DNA of 55,205 nt from Thermogemmata fonticola (GTDB lineage: Bacteria; Planctomycetota; Planctomycetia; Gemmatales; Gemmataceae), in contig NZ_JACEFB010000021.1 in the NCBI RefSeq assembly GCF_013694095.1, positions 1 through 55,205 of the forward strand, read 5' to 3'. The notes beneath the pieces are model-generated. The model saw only the letters and a list, made by a program, of their open reading frames with translations. It was not told the DNA's origin and did not search any database. Positions 1 to 11,435 of the stretch are shown piece after piece. How positions within the stretch are numbered: the stretch's first letter is position 1; each line of letters begins with the position of its first letter. The position numbers and the translations under genes were made by a program.

Positions 1-2
1 AG

Positions 3-845
3 GATGTCAATGGATCGGATTTGACAAACGGCACTTCCGCGGCTGCCACAGGAACATCTCCGGGAGTTAACGGCAGTCATTCCACGACGGCGAATGGTCA
101 TGCGGAAGCAAAAATTGGCCAAAATCCGGGGGAATCTGGGCCTGCGAATGTTGCACCTGGTGGTTCCACCGCTTCGACTTCTTCCGAAAATGGTTCCCCG
201 TCTTCGTCCCCGAAGATAAGCTCTGAGAAGTTTGTCAGTTACAATCCAAAGGATATTCACACAGATTTGACAGTGGAAGCTGGGGAGGCATCGGCAGGTG
301 CAACGGCGGACGGCTCGGCTTTTTCGACTGCCGAAAGCGGGGAAAAATCGGGGACTGTCAAGCCGGCTCCAGGGACCGAAACGGCAGCGGGGGAGAACGG
401 GGACGAGCTGGACAATGGGGCTTGGACCGAGGACGAGGCGGCTTGGGACGAAGAGGGCGAGGACTGGGACGGGGAGGACGAGGATTGGGACGAAGGGGAT
501 GAGGAGGACGGCGGTTGGGACGAGGAAGACGAGGAGGGGCCGAACGGGCCGGGGAATGGCAGCGGCGGTCCGGGTGGTGGTGATGGCGATGGTTCCGGCG
601 GCGGCGGTTCGAGTGGTGGTGGTGATGGCGGTTCCCCGCGGGGTGGTCGAGGCGGACCTCGTGGCGGGCGTGGTGGGCCGGGTGCAGCGGGTGGCAGTGG
701 CGGAGCGGCGGGTTCTTCTCACAGTGACAGCGGTTTGTCCCAACGCAGTCGAAAATTCGATCCGTCGCAATTCTTCCGCTTCGGCATCCTGGACATTGGC
801 CCGCGGAATGAGGCCCGTTGCCGACGGGGCAGGAAGGCGGTGCGT
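3..845 (+). CDS. C-terminal part of a low-complexity acidic/RGG-rich protein (5' end outside window, 3' end unresolved)
   Basis: The frame is open from the first bases, so the start lies to the left of the window. The readable part is a Ser/Thr/Gly/Asn-rich stretch, then a strongly acidic block with repeated WDE/EDWD units (about bases 410-540), then a Gly-rich block ending in RGG/PRGG repeats (about 545-700). Acidic plus RGG tails are known on RNA-binding proteins such as helicases and pseudouridine synthases, but no catalytic domain is visible here, so the family is unknown. The first 300 bases are less GC-rich than the rest. No in-frame stop occurs before the transketolase gene, which ends on the opposite strand at 846. 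Either the stop was lost by an indel in the G-rich repeats or the gene overlaps the transketolase tail. The end given is only where the protein stops looking plausible. Confidence 0.45.
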
Positions 846-2900
846 TCAGCCTCCGAGTTGGGCCTTGGCCGCCGCCGCGACTGCTTCCGGGGTGAAGCCG
901 AAGTGGCGGGTGACATCCTTGAGGGGGGCCGAAGCGCCGAAGGAACGCATGGCCAGGATGGCTCCCGTGGGACCAGCGTAACGTTCCCAGCCGAGGGGGG
1001 ACGCCATTTCGACGCAGACGCGGGCGGTGAGGTGGGGCGGCAGGACGGCGTCGCGGTAGTCACGGGGTTGCTCTTCAAAGAGTTCCCAGGAGGGCATGCT
1101 GACGACACGGGCGGGGATGTTTTCCCGGTCCAGGAGTTCCGCAGCCGCGAGGCAGAGATGGACTTCACTCCCGCTGGCGATGAGGAGGACGCGGGGGTCG
1201 GGGGCGTCGCGGAGGACGTAAGCCCCGCGGGCCAGTCCGGAAGCCGGGGCGAGGCGGGAACGGTCCAGCGTGGGGACGGCCTGGCGGGTCAGGGCCAGAA
1301 GGACGGGGCGATGGGTTTGGGCCAGGGCAACGCGGTAGGCTTCCACGACTTCGTTGGCGTCGCAGGGGCGAATGACCAGGAGGTTCGGGATGGCGCGGAG
1401 GGCGGCGAGGTGCTCCACGGGCTGGTGGGTGGGTCCATCTTCGCCGACGGCTATGGAGTCATGGGTGAAGATGTAGAGGACGGGCAGGTGCATGAGGGCG
1501 GAGAGGCGGATGGCGGGCCGGCAGTAGTCGGTGAAGACGAGGAAGGAGGAACCGTAGGGGCGAAGGTGGGACAGGGCCAGGCCGTTGAGGATGGCAGCCA
1601 TCGCGTGTTCGCGGACTCCGAAGTGGATGTTGCGGCCCTGGGGGGAAGCGGCGGTGAAGACACCGGCTTCGGGGAACTTGAGGAAGGTCTTGGTGGAGGG
1701 GTTGAGGTCAGCGGAGCCACCCAAAAGCCAGGGGATGCGTTGGGCCAGGAGGTTGAGGACCTGGCCGGAGCTGTCGCGGGTGGCCAGTCCTTTGGGGTCC
1801 GGGGGAAAGGCCGGCAGGTCGCGGTCCCAGTGCGGCGGCAGCCGGCGTTGGAGCAGGAGCAGGAGCTGCTCCGCCAGTTCCGGGAACTGGTGGCGGTAAC
1901 GTTCCCAGAGGGCGTGCCAGAGTTGACGCGCTTGAGCACCGCGGCGTGCGAGGAGCTGCCGGAAGTGGTGGGCAGCCTCGGGGGGCACGAGGAACTGGGC
2001 GTCTTCGGGCCAGCCGTAGAAGCGTTTGGTGAGGCGGACCTCTTCGGCACCGAGGGGTTCGCCATGGGCGGCATGGGTGTCCTGCTTATGGGGGGCGCCG
2101 TAGCCGATGTGGGTGCGCAGGCAGATGAGGGTGGGGCGGTCGCGGACGCGGCGGGCTTCGTGGAAGGCCTCGGCGATGGCCTGAAGGTCATTCCCGTCGG
2201 CCACACGCAGGACGTGCCAGTGGCAGGCGCGGAAGCGGGCGGCCACGTCCTCGGTGAAGGCCAGCTCGGTCGGCCCGTCGATGGTGATGTGGTTGTCGTC
2301 GTAGAGGAGCGTCAGGTTGCCCAGGCGCAGATGCCCGGCGAGGGAGACGGCTTCAGCGGCGACGCCCTCCATGAGGCAGCCATCCCCGCAGAAGGCGTAG
2401 ATGTGGTGATCGAAGAGACCCTCGAAACCGGGGCGGGTAAAGTGGGCGGCCAGCCAGCGCTGGGCGATGGCCATCCCCACGGCATTGGCCACCCCTTGGC
2501 CGAGCGGGCCGGTGGTGGTCTCGACACCGGCGGTGAGGTGGTATTCGGGGTGTCCCGGCGTGCGGCTGCCGAGCTGGCGGAAGGCCTGGATTTGCTCCAG
2601 GGGCAAGGCCGGTTCCTCGGTGACTCGTCCCTGGTCATCGACATGGCGGATGCCAGCCAGATGGATCAGGGCGTACAGCAGCATGGAGGCATGGCCATTG
2701 GACAGGACGAAGCGATCGCGGTTGGGCCAGAGGGGATCGTCGGGATCATAGGTGAGGAAGCGGGACCAGAGGACGTAGGCGGCGGGGGCCAATCCCATCG
2801 GGGCGCCGGGGTGGCCGGAGTTGGCCTTCTGCACGGCGTCCATCGCCAGAGTCCGAATGGTGGTGATAGCCAGGCGATCCAGATCGGTGAATTCCTCCAT
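846..2900 (-). CDS. tkt: Transketolase
   Basis: This is a thiamine-diphosphate enzyme of the non-oxidative pentose phosphate pathway that moves two-carbon ketol units between sugar phosphates in the cytosol. The 684-residue product is of normal length. Visible family motifs include NSGHPGAPMG (His30), SNGHASML (His70), TPGHPEY (His117), the ThDP/metal motif GDGCLMEG near residue 172, FGVREHAMAAI with the catalytic glutamate of the pyrimidine domain, and HDSIAVGEDGPTHQPVE, the substrate-phosphate/His loop. The ATG at 2900 is preceded by GAGGAG at good spacing; the frame stays open further upstream but with no family similarity. It diverges from the HU-like gene at 3205 and converges on the partial gene at the left edge. 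There is no other pentose phosphate gene next to it. Confidence 0.96.
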   Translation of the reverse strand: MEEFTDLDRLAITTIRTLAMDAVQKANSGHPGAPMGLAPAAYVLWSRFLTYDPDDPLWPNRDRFVLSNGHASMLLYALIHLAGIRHVDDQGRVTEEPALPLEQIQAFRQLGSRTPGHPEYHLTAGVETTTGPLGQGVANAVGMAIAQRWLAAHFTRPGFEGLFDHHIYAFCGDGCLMEGVAAEAVSLAGHLRLGNLTLLYDDNHITIDGPTELAFTEDVAARFRACHWHVLRVADGNDLQAIAEAFHEARRVRDRPTLICLRTHIGYGAPHKQDTHAAHGEPLGAEEVRLTKRFYGWPEDAQFLVPPEAAHHFRQLLARRGAQARQLWHALWERYRHQFPELAEQLLLLLQRRLPPHWDRDLPAFPPDPKGLATRDSSGQVLNLLAQRIPWLLGGSADLNPSTKTFLKFPEAGVFTAASPQGRNIHFGVREHAMAAILNGLALSHLRPYGSSFLVFTDYCRPAIRLSALMHLPVLYIFTHDSIAVGEDGPTHQPVEHLAALRAIPNLLVIRPCDANEVVEAYRVALAQTHRPVLLALTRQAVPTLDRSRLAPASGLARGAYVLRDAPDPRVLLIASGSEVHLCLAAAELLDRENIPARVVSMPSWELFEEQPRDYRDAVLPPHLTARVCVEMASPLGWERYAGPTGAILAMRSFGASAPLKDVTRHFGFTPEAVAAAAKAQLGG

Positions 2901-3077
2901 GCATCTCCTCACACAGCAGGGATCGGGAAAAACAGCCCCGTTGCCGATGATGATAGGAAGGCTGCCCCGGCCCCGGCGAGAGGCGGACAAGGCGGGCCAC
3001 GGCGCCCAGGAGGTCGGAATAGTCGCCGTTTCTGGCACAAACGGGCGAAAAAAGCGGTAAAAACTAGCAAAAATCGC

Positions 3078-3105
3078 TTGACAAGAGCCGAAAAGATAGA
3101 AAAAT
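3078..3105 (+). promoter_or_regulatory. Candidate sigma70-type promoter for the HU-like gene
   Basis: A perfect -35 hexamer TTGACA (3078-3083) is followed after 16 bases by AAAAAT (3100-3105, four of six matches to TATAAT). It sits in an A-rich patch that is unusual for this GC-rich DNA, about 100 bases upstream of the HU start codon. It was read by eye and has no experimental support. Confidence 0.5.
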
Positions 3106-3204
3106 GCCTCATATTTGAGGGAAGAACGGCCAAGTCGCGGCGACTCTGGCCAATTTTGCCGGAGGTTCCGGGGTATCTGTCCCCTAGTAGTGGAGAAGCA
3201 TGTC

Positions 3205-3552
3205 ATGGCCAAAGCCAACGGTGCCAAGAGTGCGAGCAAGTCTCTGACCAAGAGCCAGTTCTTCACCGAGATCGCAGAGCGAACGGGCTTGAAGAAGGCC
3301 GATGTGGCGAAGGTCTTCGATGCCATCGCCGACATCATGAAGAAGCAACTGCGCGTCAGCAAGAACGACTCGGTCAAGTCGCTGACCTTGCCCGGCCTGC
3401 TCAAGGTGCGGGCCAAGTACGTCCCCGCGCAGAAGGGCGGCAAGGAGATGATCAATCGCTTCACCGGCGAGAAGATGATCACCAAGGACAAGCCGGCTTC
3501 CGTGCGGGTGACAGCGCGTGCTCTGAAGGCCCTGAAAGAGAAACTCATGTAA
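3205..3552 (+). CDS. HU/IHF-family DNA-binding protein
   Basis: This is a small nucleoid-associated protein of 115 residues that should bind and bend DNA as a dimer. An Ala/Lys/Ser N-terminal extension of about 13 residues precedes the HU fold: SLTKSQFFTEIAERTGLKK (helix 1), a helix with VAKVFDAIADIMKKQL, then the beta-arm region with a TLPGLLKVRAK strand and GEKMITKDKPASVRV, and a C-terminal helix. Canonical HU is about 90 residues; the longer planctomycete type differs in the arm. The ATG at 3205 has GGAG nine bases upstream; an in-frame ATG at 3115 would add 30 residues with no HU similarity. A TTGACA promoter lies about 100 bases upstream and a hairpin-T-run lies 52 bases after the stop, so the gene is probably monocistronic. 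Confidence 0.93.
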   Translation: MAKANGAKSASKSLTKSQFFTEIAERTGLKKADVAKVFDAIADIMKKQLRVSKNDSVKSLTLPGLLKVRAKYVPAQKGGKEMINRFTGEKMITKDKPASVRVTARALKALKEKLM

Positions 3553-3603
3553 GCCCGTCCCCTCTTCCTTCCCGATCGACCGTCTCGCTGCCGCTTGGCC
3601 CTG

Positions 3604-3625
3604 CTCCCGCGGCGTGGGAGTTTGT
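3604..3625 (+). terminator. Candidate intrinsic terminator after the HU-like gene
   Basis: CTCCCG (3604-3609) and TGGGAG (3615-3620) can form a six-pair stem, with one G-T pair, around a five-base loop. TTTGT follows directly. The short T-tract makes it a moderate candidate. Confidence 0.4.
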
Positions 3626-4007
3626 ATGGGACTCTGCGGCGTCCACGCCCCTCGATTCCTGCTCCCAGCGGGTGCTGCCCTCGCTGGCGCCGTACTGGCG
3701 GAGACGAGGCGCTGCCGGTGACACCGCCACGGGCGCTTCCGCCGAGGCGTTCCCTCCTTCCGCTGAGACCACCGTGAAAGCCGAGGGGAGCACGGAAACC
3801 TCCCGGCAAGCGGGCGGGGGCTTGACTGCCATTTTGGATCATTTGTACATTATATACGGGTATTCAGAAAAGGAAACAGTTTTCCGGCGGAAAATTCGGG
3901 AAGGGTCAGGCGGCAAGCGCGGGGCTGCTCCGGGAGCAGGGAGCCGGGACGGGGCTGATGACACAGCCCGGTCAGTTGACATCCGTGGGTCCGGTGTCAG
4001 CGGGTGG
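3626..4007. other. Intergenic region between HU-like gene and acyl-CoA dehydrogenase gene end
   Basis: There is no convincing coding potential. Short open frames on both strands are Pro/Arg/Gly-rich with no recognisable motif. Around 3836-3895 there is a locally AT-rich patch (TTTGTACATTATATACGGG and AAAAGGAAACAG). It could hold a promoter, but no gene follows it on the plus strand and on the minus strand it points back towards HU. Confidence 0.4.
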
Positions 4008-5963
<1,956 letters not shown>

Positions 5964-6032
5964 CGCCGCTTCTCCAAAGACAGGTTAGCGGGAACAAAGA
6001 CCCTGCCAGGCACGCCGGAGGACAAGACACCC

Positions 6033-8270
6033 TCATGGCCGGGCCTCCTGGGGATGAGAGGACTGAGCGGCGGGGGCCGCCCCGGCGGGGACGCGTTCGG
6101 AGGAGGCGGCGGGGTAGAAATCCCGCTCCTCGCTGGCCAGCATGCGGAGGAGGGCCGCAGGAGTAAAGCGGGGGCCAAAGCGGCGCTGGAGCACGTCCAA
6201 TTCCCGCACGACGCGGGGGATGCCCAAAGCATCGGCGGTGTGCAGCGGGCCGCCTCGGAAGGGTGCAAAACCAGTCCCCAGCACCATCGCCAGATCAATG
6301 ATCCAGGCTTCCTCGGCCACGCCGCTTTCCAGGCACCGGGCCGCCTCGTTGATCATCGGATAGATCAGCCGCTGCTGGAGTTCGCTCAGGCCGTTCTCCA
6401 CCTCTTCATCGCTCACGCTGGCCACAGCTTCCCCGCCGCGGACTTGCCCCCAGGGACTGACCCCCTTCTTCTTCTCCCCGTCATAGCGGTAGAAGCCGCG
6501 CCCGCTCTTTTTGCCCAAGGCTCCGTCCGCGACCATCGCGGCGAAGTACTCTGGGGTGGGACTGGGTTCGGCGGCCAAGGCAGCGAAGGTCCGGCTCACA
6601 TCCGCGGCGATGTCCACGCCGATTTGGTCCAGAAGTTCCAGCGGCCCCATCGGCATCCCGAAACGCACCGCGGCCCGATCGATTGCCTCCGCCGCTATCC
6701 CCTCCCGCAGCAAACGCACCGCCTCGTCCAGATACGGAAAGAGGATGCGATTGACCACAAAGCCGGGGCTATCGTTCACGACCACAGGCACCTTGCCGAC
6801 TTTGCGAACCAGTTCCACCAGGGCGGCGATGGCCTCTTCGCTGGTGAACGGGGTGCGGACCACTTCGACCAGGGGCATCTTGTGGACCGGGTTGAAGAAG
6901 TGCAGGCCGGCCACGCGCGGGGGCTGATCCACCGCTTCCGCCAGGCGCGTGATCGACAGGGCCGAGGTGTTCGACACCAGCACCGCCTCCGCTCCCAACT
7001 GCTCCGCGAGTTGCCGGAACACTTCCCGCTTGACCTCTTCCTTCTCGACGACGGCTTCGATGGCCAGGTCGGCTCCCGCCGCGGGTCCCCACTCCGCTGT
7101 CGCTGTCAGGCGCTGCAAGGCGGCTTCCGCCTCCGCTGCGGGCAAGACCCCTTTGCTGACCGCCGCGCGCGTCAGCTCCTCGACACGCTGGCGGGCCGCC
7201 GCGGCCAGGTCGGGTTGAATCTCCTTGATGACTACAGACAGGCCGTTGACAGCGAGCAGTTGGGCGATGCCGCTGCCCATGACGCCGCCGCCAACCACCA
7301 CGGCTTTCTGGAAGGCTCTCGGCCGTACGGCGGCACGCACCCAGGTCGAAGCTTTCCGGGCCTTCTCGCGTGCAAAGAACAGCTCGATGAGGCGCCGGGA
7401 CTGCGGCGTAAAGACCACTCGGCGGAACTCTTCCCGTTCCGCAGCGTATCCCTGCTCCACGCCGCCGCGCATCCCCGCTTCGATGGCCCGCAGCGCTGCC
7501 AGGAGCGCCGGATAATGCTCCGCCTTGATCCCCAGCCGCTTGCGCGCTTGCACCAGCAGCCACCAGCGCCCCGCCCAGGTGCCATCTACCAGCCGGTCCG
7601 TCAGGCTCCGCCGCGGATAGGGCACCGGCAAGTCCCGCAAGCGATCTGCCAGGAACGACTCAATCCCGGCCTCCCAGCTCTCCGGCGGATACACCGCATC
7701 GACCAGACCCGCTTCCCACGCTTTGCGGGCATGGAGGGTCGAGCCTTCAAGGATCATCGTCACCGCCCGGCGCCAGCCGATCAGCCGCGGCAGCCGTTGT
7801 GTTCCGCCCCAACCCGGAATCAAGCCCAATTGCACCTCCGGCAAGCCCAAGCGGGTCGAAGGATCATCCCGTGCGATGCGGAAGCGGCAGGCCAAAGCGA
7901 ACTCCAGGCCGCCCCCCAAGCACGGACCGTGGATCGCTGCGAGGGTCGGGCACGTCAGCCGTTCCAAGCGCGTGAACAAATCCTGCCCCGCCCGCAGCAC
8001 CGCCTCGACTTCCTCCTCCGTCTGCAACCGCTGGATTTGCTTGACATCCGCCCCGGCCAGAAACCCCGACGCCTTCCCGCTGCGGAACACCACAGCCCGC
8101 GGCAGGCTCCTTTCCCACCGCTCCACCAGCGACCGCAGCTCGGCAAACAACCCCTCCGTGAAGATGTTCACCGGCGAACCGCTCACATCGAAAGTCACCA
8201 CCTCCACCTCACGCTCATCCCGTTCCCATCGCAAATGCTCCCACGCTTCCTGAGCCACGATGGCCGCCAT
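6033..8270 (-). CDS. Fatty acid oxidation multifunctional protein (enoyl-CoA hydratase / 3-hydroxyacyl-CoA dehydrogenase)
   Basis: This bifunctional beta-oxidation alpha subunit resembles FadB/FadJ and has 745 residues (family about 715-730). The N-terminal crotonase domain shows the oxyanion-hole segment HGPCLGGGLEFALACRFRIA with Glu123, and GLPEVQLGLIPGWGGTQRLP with Glu145, the two catalytic glutamates of hydratases. The C-terminal half is a 3-hydroxyacyl-CoA dehydrogenase with the NAD-binding segment VVVGGGVMGSGIAQ, SNTSALSI, the signature LHFFNPVHKMPLVEVV carrying the catalytic histidine, and NDSPGFVVNRIL. A Pro/Ala-rich tail ends the protein. GGGAGG lies ahead of the ATG at 8270. It is the first gene of a two-gene unit with the acyl-CoA dehydrogenase 69 bases downstream. 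FadB and FadJ cannot be told apart from this sequence alone. Confidence 0.94.
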   Translation of the reverse strand: MAAIVAQEAWEHLRWERDEREVEVVTFDVSGSPVNIFTEGLFAELRSLVERWERSLPRAVVFRSGKASGFLAGADVKQIQRLQTEEEVEAVLRAGQDLFTRLERLTCPTLAAIHGPCLGGGLEFALACRFRIARDDPSTRLGLPEVQLGLIPGWGGTQRLPRLIGWRRAVTMILEGSTLHARKAWEAGLVDAVYPPESWEAGIESFLADRLRDLPVPYPRRSLTDRLVDGTWAGRWWLLVQARKRLGIKAEHYPALLAALRAIEAGMRGGVEQGYAAEREEFRRVVFTPQSRRLIELFFAREKARKASTWVRAAVRPRAFQKAVVVGGGVMGSGIAQLLAVNGLSVVIKEIQPDLAAAARQRVEELTRAAVSKGVLPAAEAEAALQRLTATAEWGPAAGADLAIEAVVEKEEVKREVFRQLAEQLGAEAVLVSNTSALSITRLAEAVDQPPRVAGLHFFNPVHKMPLVEVVRTPFTSEEAIAALVELVRKVGKVPVVVNDSPGFVVNRILFPYLDEAVRLLREGIAAEAIDRAAVRFGMPMGPLELLDQIGVDIAADVSRTFAALAAEPSPTPEYFAAMVADGALGKKSGRGFYRYDGEKKKGVSPWGQVRGGEAVASVSDEEVENGLSELQQRLIYPMINEAARCLESGVAEEAWIIDLAMVLGTGFAPFRGGPLHTADALGIPRVVRELDVLQRRFGPRFTPAALLRMLASEERDFYPAASSERVPAGAAPAAQSSHPQEARP

Positions 8271-9009
8271 GATCGTTCCTCCCCGGTTGAAGGTGCCGCG
8301 TCCTGCTTGCGTTCCGTCACATCCCGCTTTTCCCCGGCTCTTCGACTCTCACCCCTAGCTTACCCCATTCTACTCTCCCGCAACACCCAAACTCCAGGAA
8401 TTATCCTCCTCCAATTCCTACTACCATCAACTCCGACTGCCCTTCCTCTTCCTCCTGACCTCCCCCGGCAAGACACGTCCCTCCCCGGCTTGACAGACCG
8501 GCCGCCCGGTGCATCGCCGAAATGGACCGCCCGCAATCGATATGAGGGACAGAGGTATGTCACCGGCCTGCTTCCGCCCTCGCGGGAGAAGCTGCGGTTC
8601 CCGGTGGTCAACGACTGCCACCTGCTCCTGCTGGCCAGGGACTGCCAATGGTTCCTACTGGTCAACGAGTGCCACCTGCTCCTGCTGGCCAGGGACTGCT
8701 ACTTACGGGGAAAGCCTCGGCGGAAGAGGACCAACCGTAGTCCTGGAGCGTCGGTCGGACTGCGGCGGGGGAAGGAGAAACCTCAGCGGCAGGTCGAGAG
8801 GCGGGGCGAGACGGAGAAACTCCAGAGAAGACGGAAGCGAACGCCGCGGACAGAGCGGGCGTATAAAACATATCCGTCCATCCGACGCATGGCACGGTGC
8901 GGGGAGACGGCCCGCAAGGTGTCGGAGAGCGGGCGGATTCCGGCTGTGCCGCTGAGACCAGCGGTAAGTGGCAGAGTTGAGGGCTGTCGAGCGGAACGGG
9001 AGCAACGCC
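8271..9009. other. 739-base non-coding region upstream of the ABC permease gene
   Basis: This lies between the divergent beta-oxidation and permease genes. Besides the 27-bp tandem array listed separately (8606-8699) it contains pyrimidine-rich DNA at about 8370-8510 and purine-rich DNA at about 8760-8850. The open frames here are Arg/Ser/Pro-rich, and on the minus strand they simply translate the tandem repeat. I found no protein-like sequence. Confidence 0.5.
8606..8699. repeat. Tandem array, 27-bp degenerate unit (54-bp higher-order period)
   Basis: GGTCAACGACTGCCACCTGC at 8606 recurs with one change at 8660, giving a 54-bp period. Each 54-bp unit is itself two related 27-bp units, one beginning GGTCAACGA and the other GGCCAGGGACTGCC. 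About 3.5 units of 27 bp are present, about 310 bp upstream of the permease start codon. Confidence 0.8.
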
Positions 9010-10287
9010 ATGGGCGCGTGGCTGAGCGATCCAAGCATCCTCCTGGCGGGTTTGTTTTTAGCGTTGGTGCAATTTTTGGCGGCGTTGCCGTGGCTGTATG
9101 TGGTGGACCCGCGGGGCTTCCGCCGAGCTTTGGTCACTCCCTCGGCGATGATGTCGGTGGGATTGGGCTTATTGGCAGCAGGTGTGGCCCTGGCCATCTA
9201 CATGGGCTACAACACGGACTCGCGGACCCTCTCCTGGAACGGGCGGTACATCTACGGCGGCCTGTTGCATTTGCAACTCCTCATCGACCTGCTCATCGTG
9301 ATTCCCTACGGCGTGGTGGCGCTCTGGCCCAAGGGTGGAGCGGTGGCCTACGCGGCCTATCGGGAGGCGTGCCGGCAGCCGATGTTCTGGCTCATCACCC
9401 TGGGCGGCGTGCTTTTGACCTGGCTGTCGGTCTGCATCCCCTATTTCACCTTCGGCGACGACTACAAGATGATGAAGCAGATCGGCTTCGACATCGCCAT
9501 GCTAGCGGCGATCATCTTCGGCGTGCTTTCGGCGAGCATGTCGATCAGCGAGGAGATCGAGGGCCGGACGGCGGTCACCCTCATGAGCAAGCCGGTGAAT
9601 CGGCGGCAGTTTTTGATCGGCAAGTATGTGGGGATCATACTCGCCTGCCTGATCCTGACCCTGTTTTTGGGCTGGAACCTGACGTATGCCTTGCGAGCTG
9701 TGCGGGAGTTCGACCAGATCAACAACGATCCGGACCCGGTGGATCCCTATGCGCCGCTGAGCAAGGTCGTCGATCCGATGACTTTCCAAGCCCAGCGGAG
9801 TGTAGTGCCCTTGTTCGAGACTCCCGTGCCTTCCTCGCCTGGCAAGGCGGTGGCGCGGGGGGCGGGCCTGTGGTTTTCCGACGTAACGGCCCACACCCTC
9901 GGCCAGATGCTTGGCTTCGGCAAGGTGATGATCCTCGTGGCCATTGCTGCGGCGCTGGCGACACGCTTGAGCTTCGTCGTCAATATCGTGCTCTGCCTGC
10001 TCATCTACTTCCTGGGGCATTTGGCGCCGGTGGTGGTCCGCGTGACGGAATCAGCTTCCGGCACAGCGGTAGGGGCGGGATTGGTAGCCTTCCTCGGCAG
10101 GCTCTTCGACGTGCTCCTGCCCGCCCTGGAGTTCTTCAACATGGGTCCGGCCATCATCCGCGAAGCTCCGCTGGACCTGTGGCGATTCGGCGGCTACGTC
10201 CTCACTGTGCTGGGTTATTCCGTCCTCTACGCAGCCATCGCCCTCATCGTGGGCCTTCTCCTCTTCGAGGATCGGGACTTGGCCTGA
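9010..10287 (+). CDS. ABC-2-type transporter permease
   Basis: This 425-residue polytopic inner-membrane protein has an N-terminal helix (ILLAGLFLALVQFLAALPWL), several further hydrophobic segments in the first 150 residues, and a strongly hydrophobic C-terminal third. The segment with SASMSISEEIEGRTAVTLMS and KPVNRRQFLIGKYVG is the typical cytoplasmic loop of ABC-2 permeases ('EI..GT...L..KPV.R..F..GK'), known to contact the ATPase. The ATG at 9010 has GGGAG seven bases upstream; a GTG at 8968 is a weaker alternative start. No ATP-binding subunit is present nearby, so the ATPase must be encoded elsewhere. The substrate cannot be told. A large loop around residues 240-300 (Asp/Pro-rich) probably faces the periplasm. 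Confidence 0.85.
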   Translation: MGAWLSDPSILLAGLFLALVQFLAALPWLYVVDPRGFRRALVTPSAMMSVGLGLLAAGVALAIYMGYNTDSRTLSWNGRYIYGGLLHLQLLIDLLIVIPYGVVALWPKGGAVAYAAYREACRQPMFWLITLGGVLLTWLSVCIPYFTFGDDYKMMKQIGFDIAMLAAIIFGVLSASMSISEEIEGRTAVTLMSKPVNRRQFLIGKYVGIILACLILTLFLGWNLTYALRAVREFDQINNDPDPVDPYAPLSKVVDPMTFQAQRSVVPLFETPVPSSPGKAVARGAGLWFSDVTAHTLGQMLGFGKVMILVAIAAALATRLSFVVNIVLCLLIYFLGHLAPVVVRVTESASGTAVGAGLVAFLGRLFDVLLPALEFFNMGPAIIREAPLDLWRFGGYVLTVLGYSVLYAAIALIVGLLLFEDRDLA

Positions 10288-10725
10288 CAAGCGTCCGAGG
10301 ATGGGAAACTTCGCCGACTTGGCGCCTTTCCCGCTTCCCAGCCCAGCGGACCGTTCGCGAAACAACCCGCCCGTCACGAACACGGACCAGCGCCTGCTCT
10401 GCGGATACCCGGACCGGTCAACCTGAATCGGGGAAACGGCCAGAGCCAAACCGGTCCACGCGGCCGGGTGTTCCCCTTTTGACTCGACAAACTGTCGGCC
10501 CGCGGATAAGGTGAAAGAGATTCGCGGGCATCCCGTGTGGGCTTCCGATAAAAGCAGATTGAGCGGGGATTCTGCCCGTGCCGTTTCTTACCCCAGGAGA
10601 CATTCCAGCATACTCATCGGAGCAACGGCGCATTTCCCCGGCATCGCGCCCCGGAAAGTCTCCCGTTGTCCCCGAGTAGCCTTGGTTTCACCTTCCATTC
10701 CGGTTCCTTGACGAGGAGGTATCCC
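10288..10725. other. Intergenic region between permease and TerB-like genes
   Basis: This is 438 bases with no credible gene. A possible terminator lies at 10429-10480 and the TerB ribosome-binding site GAGGAGGT at 10713-10720. No clear promoter hexamers were recognised. Confidence 0.5.
10429..10480 (+). terminator. Weak candidate terminator downstream of the permease gene
   Basis: CGGGGAAACGGCC near 10429-10441 is largely complementary to GGCC...TTCCCC at about 10462-10476, and TTTT follows at 10477-10480. The loop is long (about 20 bases) and the stem is interrupted. Confidence 0.3.
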
Positions 10726-11166
10726 ATGGGTCTGTTTGACAGCATTTTCGGCGAGCGAGGGCAGCGGGAGCTGACCAAGCAAGAAGCATTCGCGGGCATC
10801 CTGATGGGAGCCATTGCTTCGGATGGCCACATCAGCAGCGAGGAGGCCCAAGGACTGTGTACCATCCTCTCCCGGATGAAACTTTACGACAACTGGACCG
10901 AGGAGAAATTCAACAACATGCTCAATCGGCTCTTGGGCATGATCAAGCGGCAGGGGGTGGAGAGCGTACTGCGGGCTTGCGCCCAGGTGCTGCCGGAGAG
11001 GCTCCACGAGACGGCCTTTGCCAACGCCTGCGATCTGGTCCTCGCCGACGGCGTTGTGGAAGAGGAAGAGAAGGAATACCTCAATCAGCTCCAGCAGATT
11101 TTGGGGATCAGCGGGGACCAAGCGATCACCATTGTGGAAGTGATGATCATCAAAAACCGCGGCTGA
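10726..11166 (+). CDS. TerB-family (tellurite-resistance-like) small acidic protein
   Basis: This 146-residue cytosolic protein has an all-helical TerB-like pattern. FAGILMGAIASDGHISSEEA and a second copy of the same kind, ANACDLVLADGVVEEEEKEY, contain the DG.I...E acidic motif that in TerB-type domains coordinates metal. The N-terminus MGLFDSIFGERG is typical of stand-alone planctomycete and cyanobacterial TerB proteins. The start is well supported by GAGGAGGT five bases before the ATG. The gene stands alone between a long leader and a degenerate nuclease remnant. The family is associated with stress and membrane-linked functions; the exact role is unknown. Confidence 0.8.
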   Translation: MGLFDSIFGERGQRELTKQEAFAGILMGAIASDGHISSEEAQGLCTILSRMKLYDNWTEEKFNNMLNRLLGMIKRQGVESVLRACAQVLPERLHETAFANACDLVLADGVVEEEEKEYLNQLQQILGISGDQAITIVEVMIIKNRG

Positions 11167-11435
11167 GCCAGCAGCTCCGCTGACACCGCCCCGCATCCTC
11201 CGCTCCGAGGGGAACCGGGTCGGTCAATCCCTCAAACTCCCAAAGCGACTCCGTCCGCCACCTTCCGAGAGGGAACCCCCTTCTTCCTACTTCGTCGGTG
11301 AAATCCGACCAATCAGCCATCAAGGTTGTAGGCGAGCAGACGGCGGGGCTTGTGGCTGCGGGTGAGTTGGCGGGGGAGGCAGCAGGAGGCGGCCCGCCTC
11401 CCCGGAGAAACCCGATGGCCGGTGAGTAGGACACG

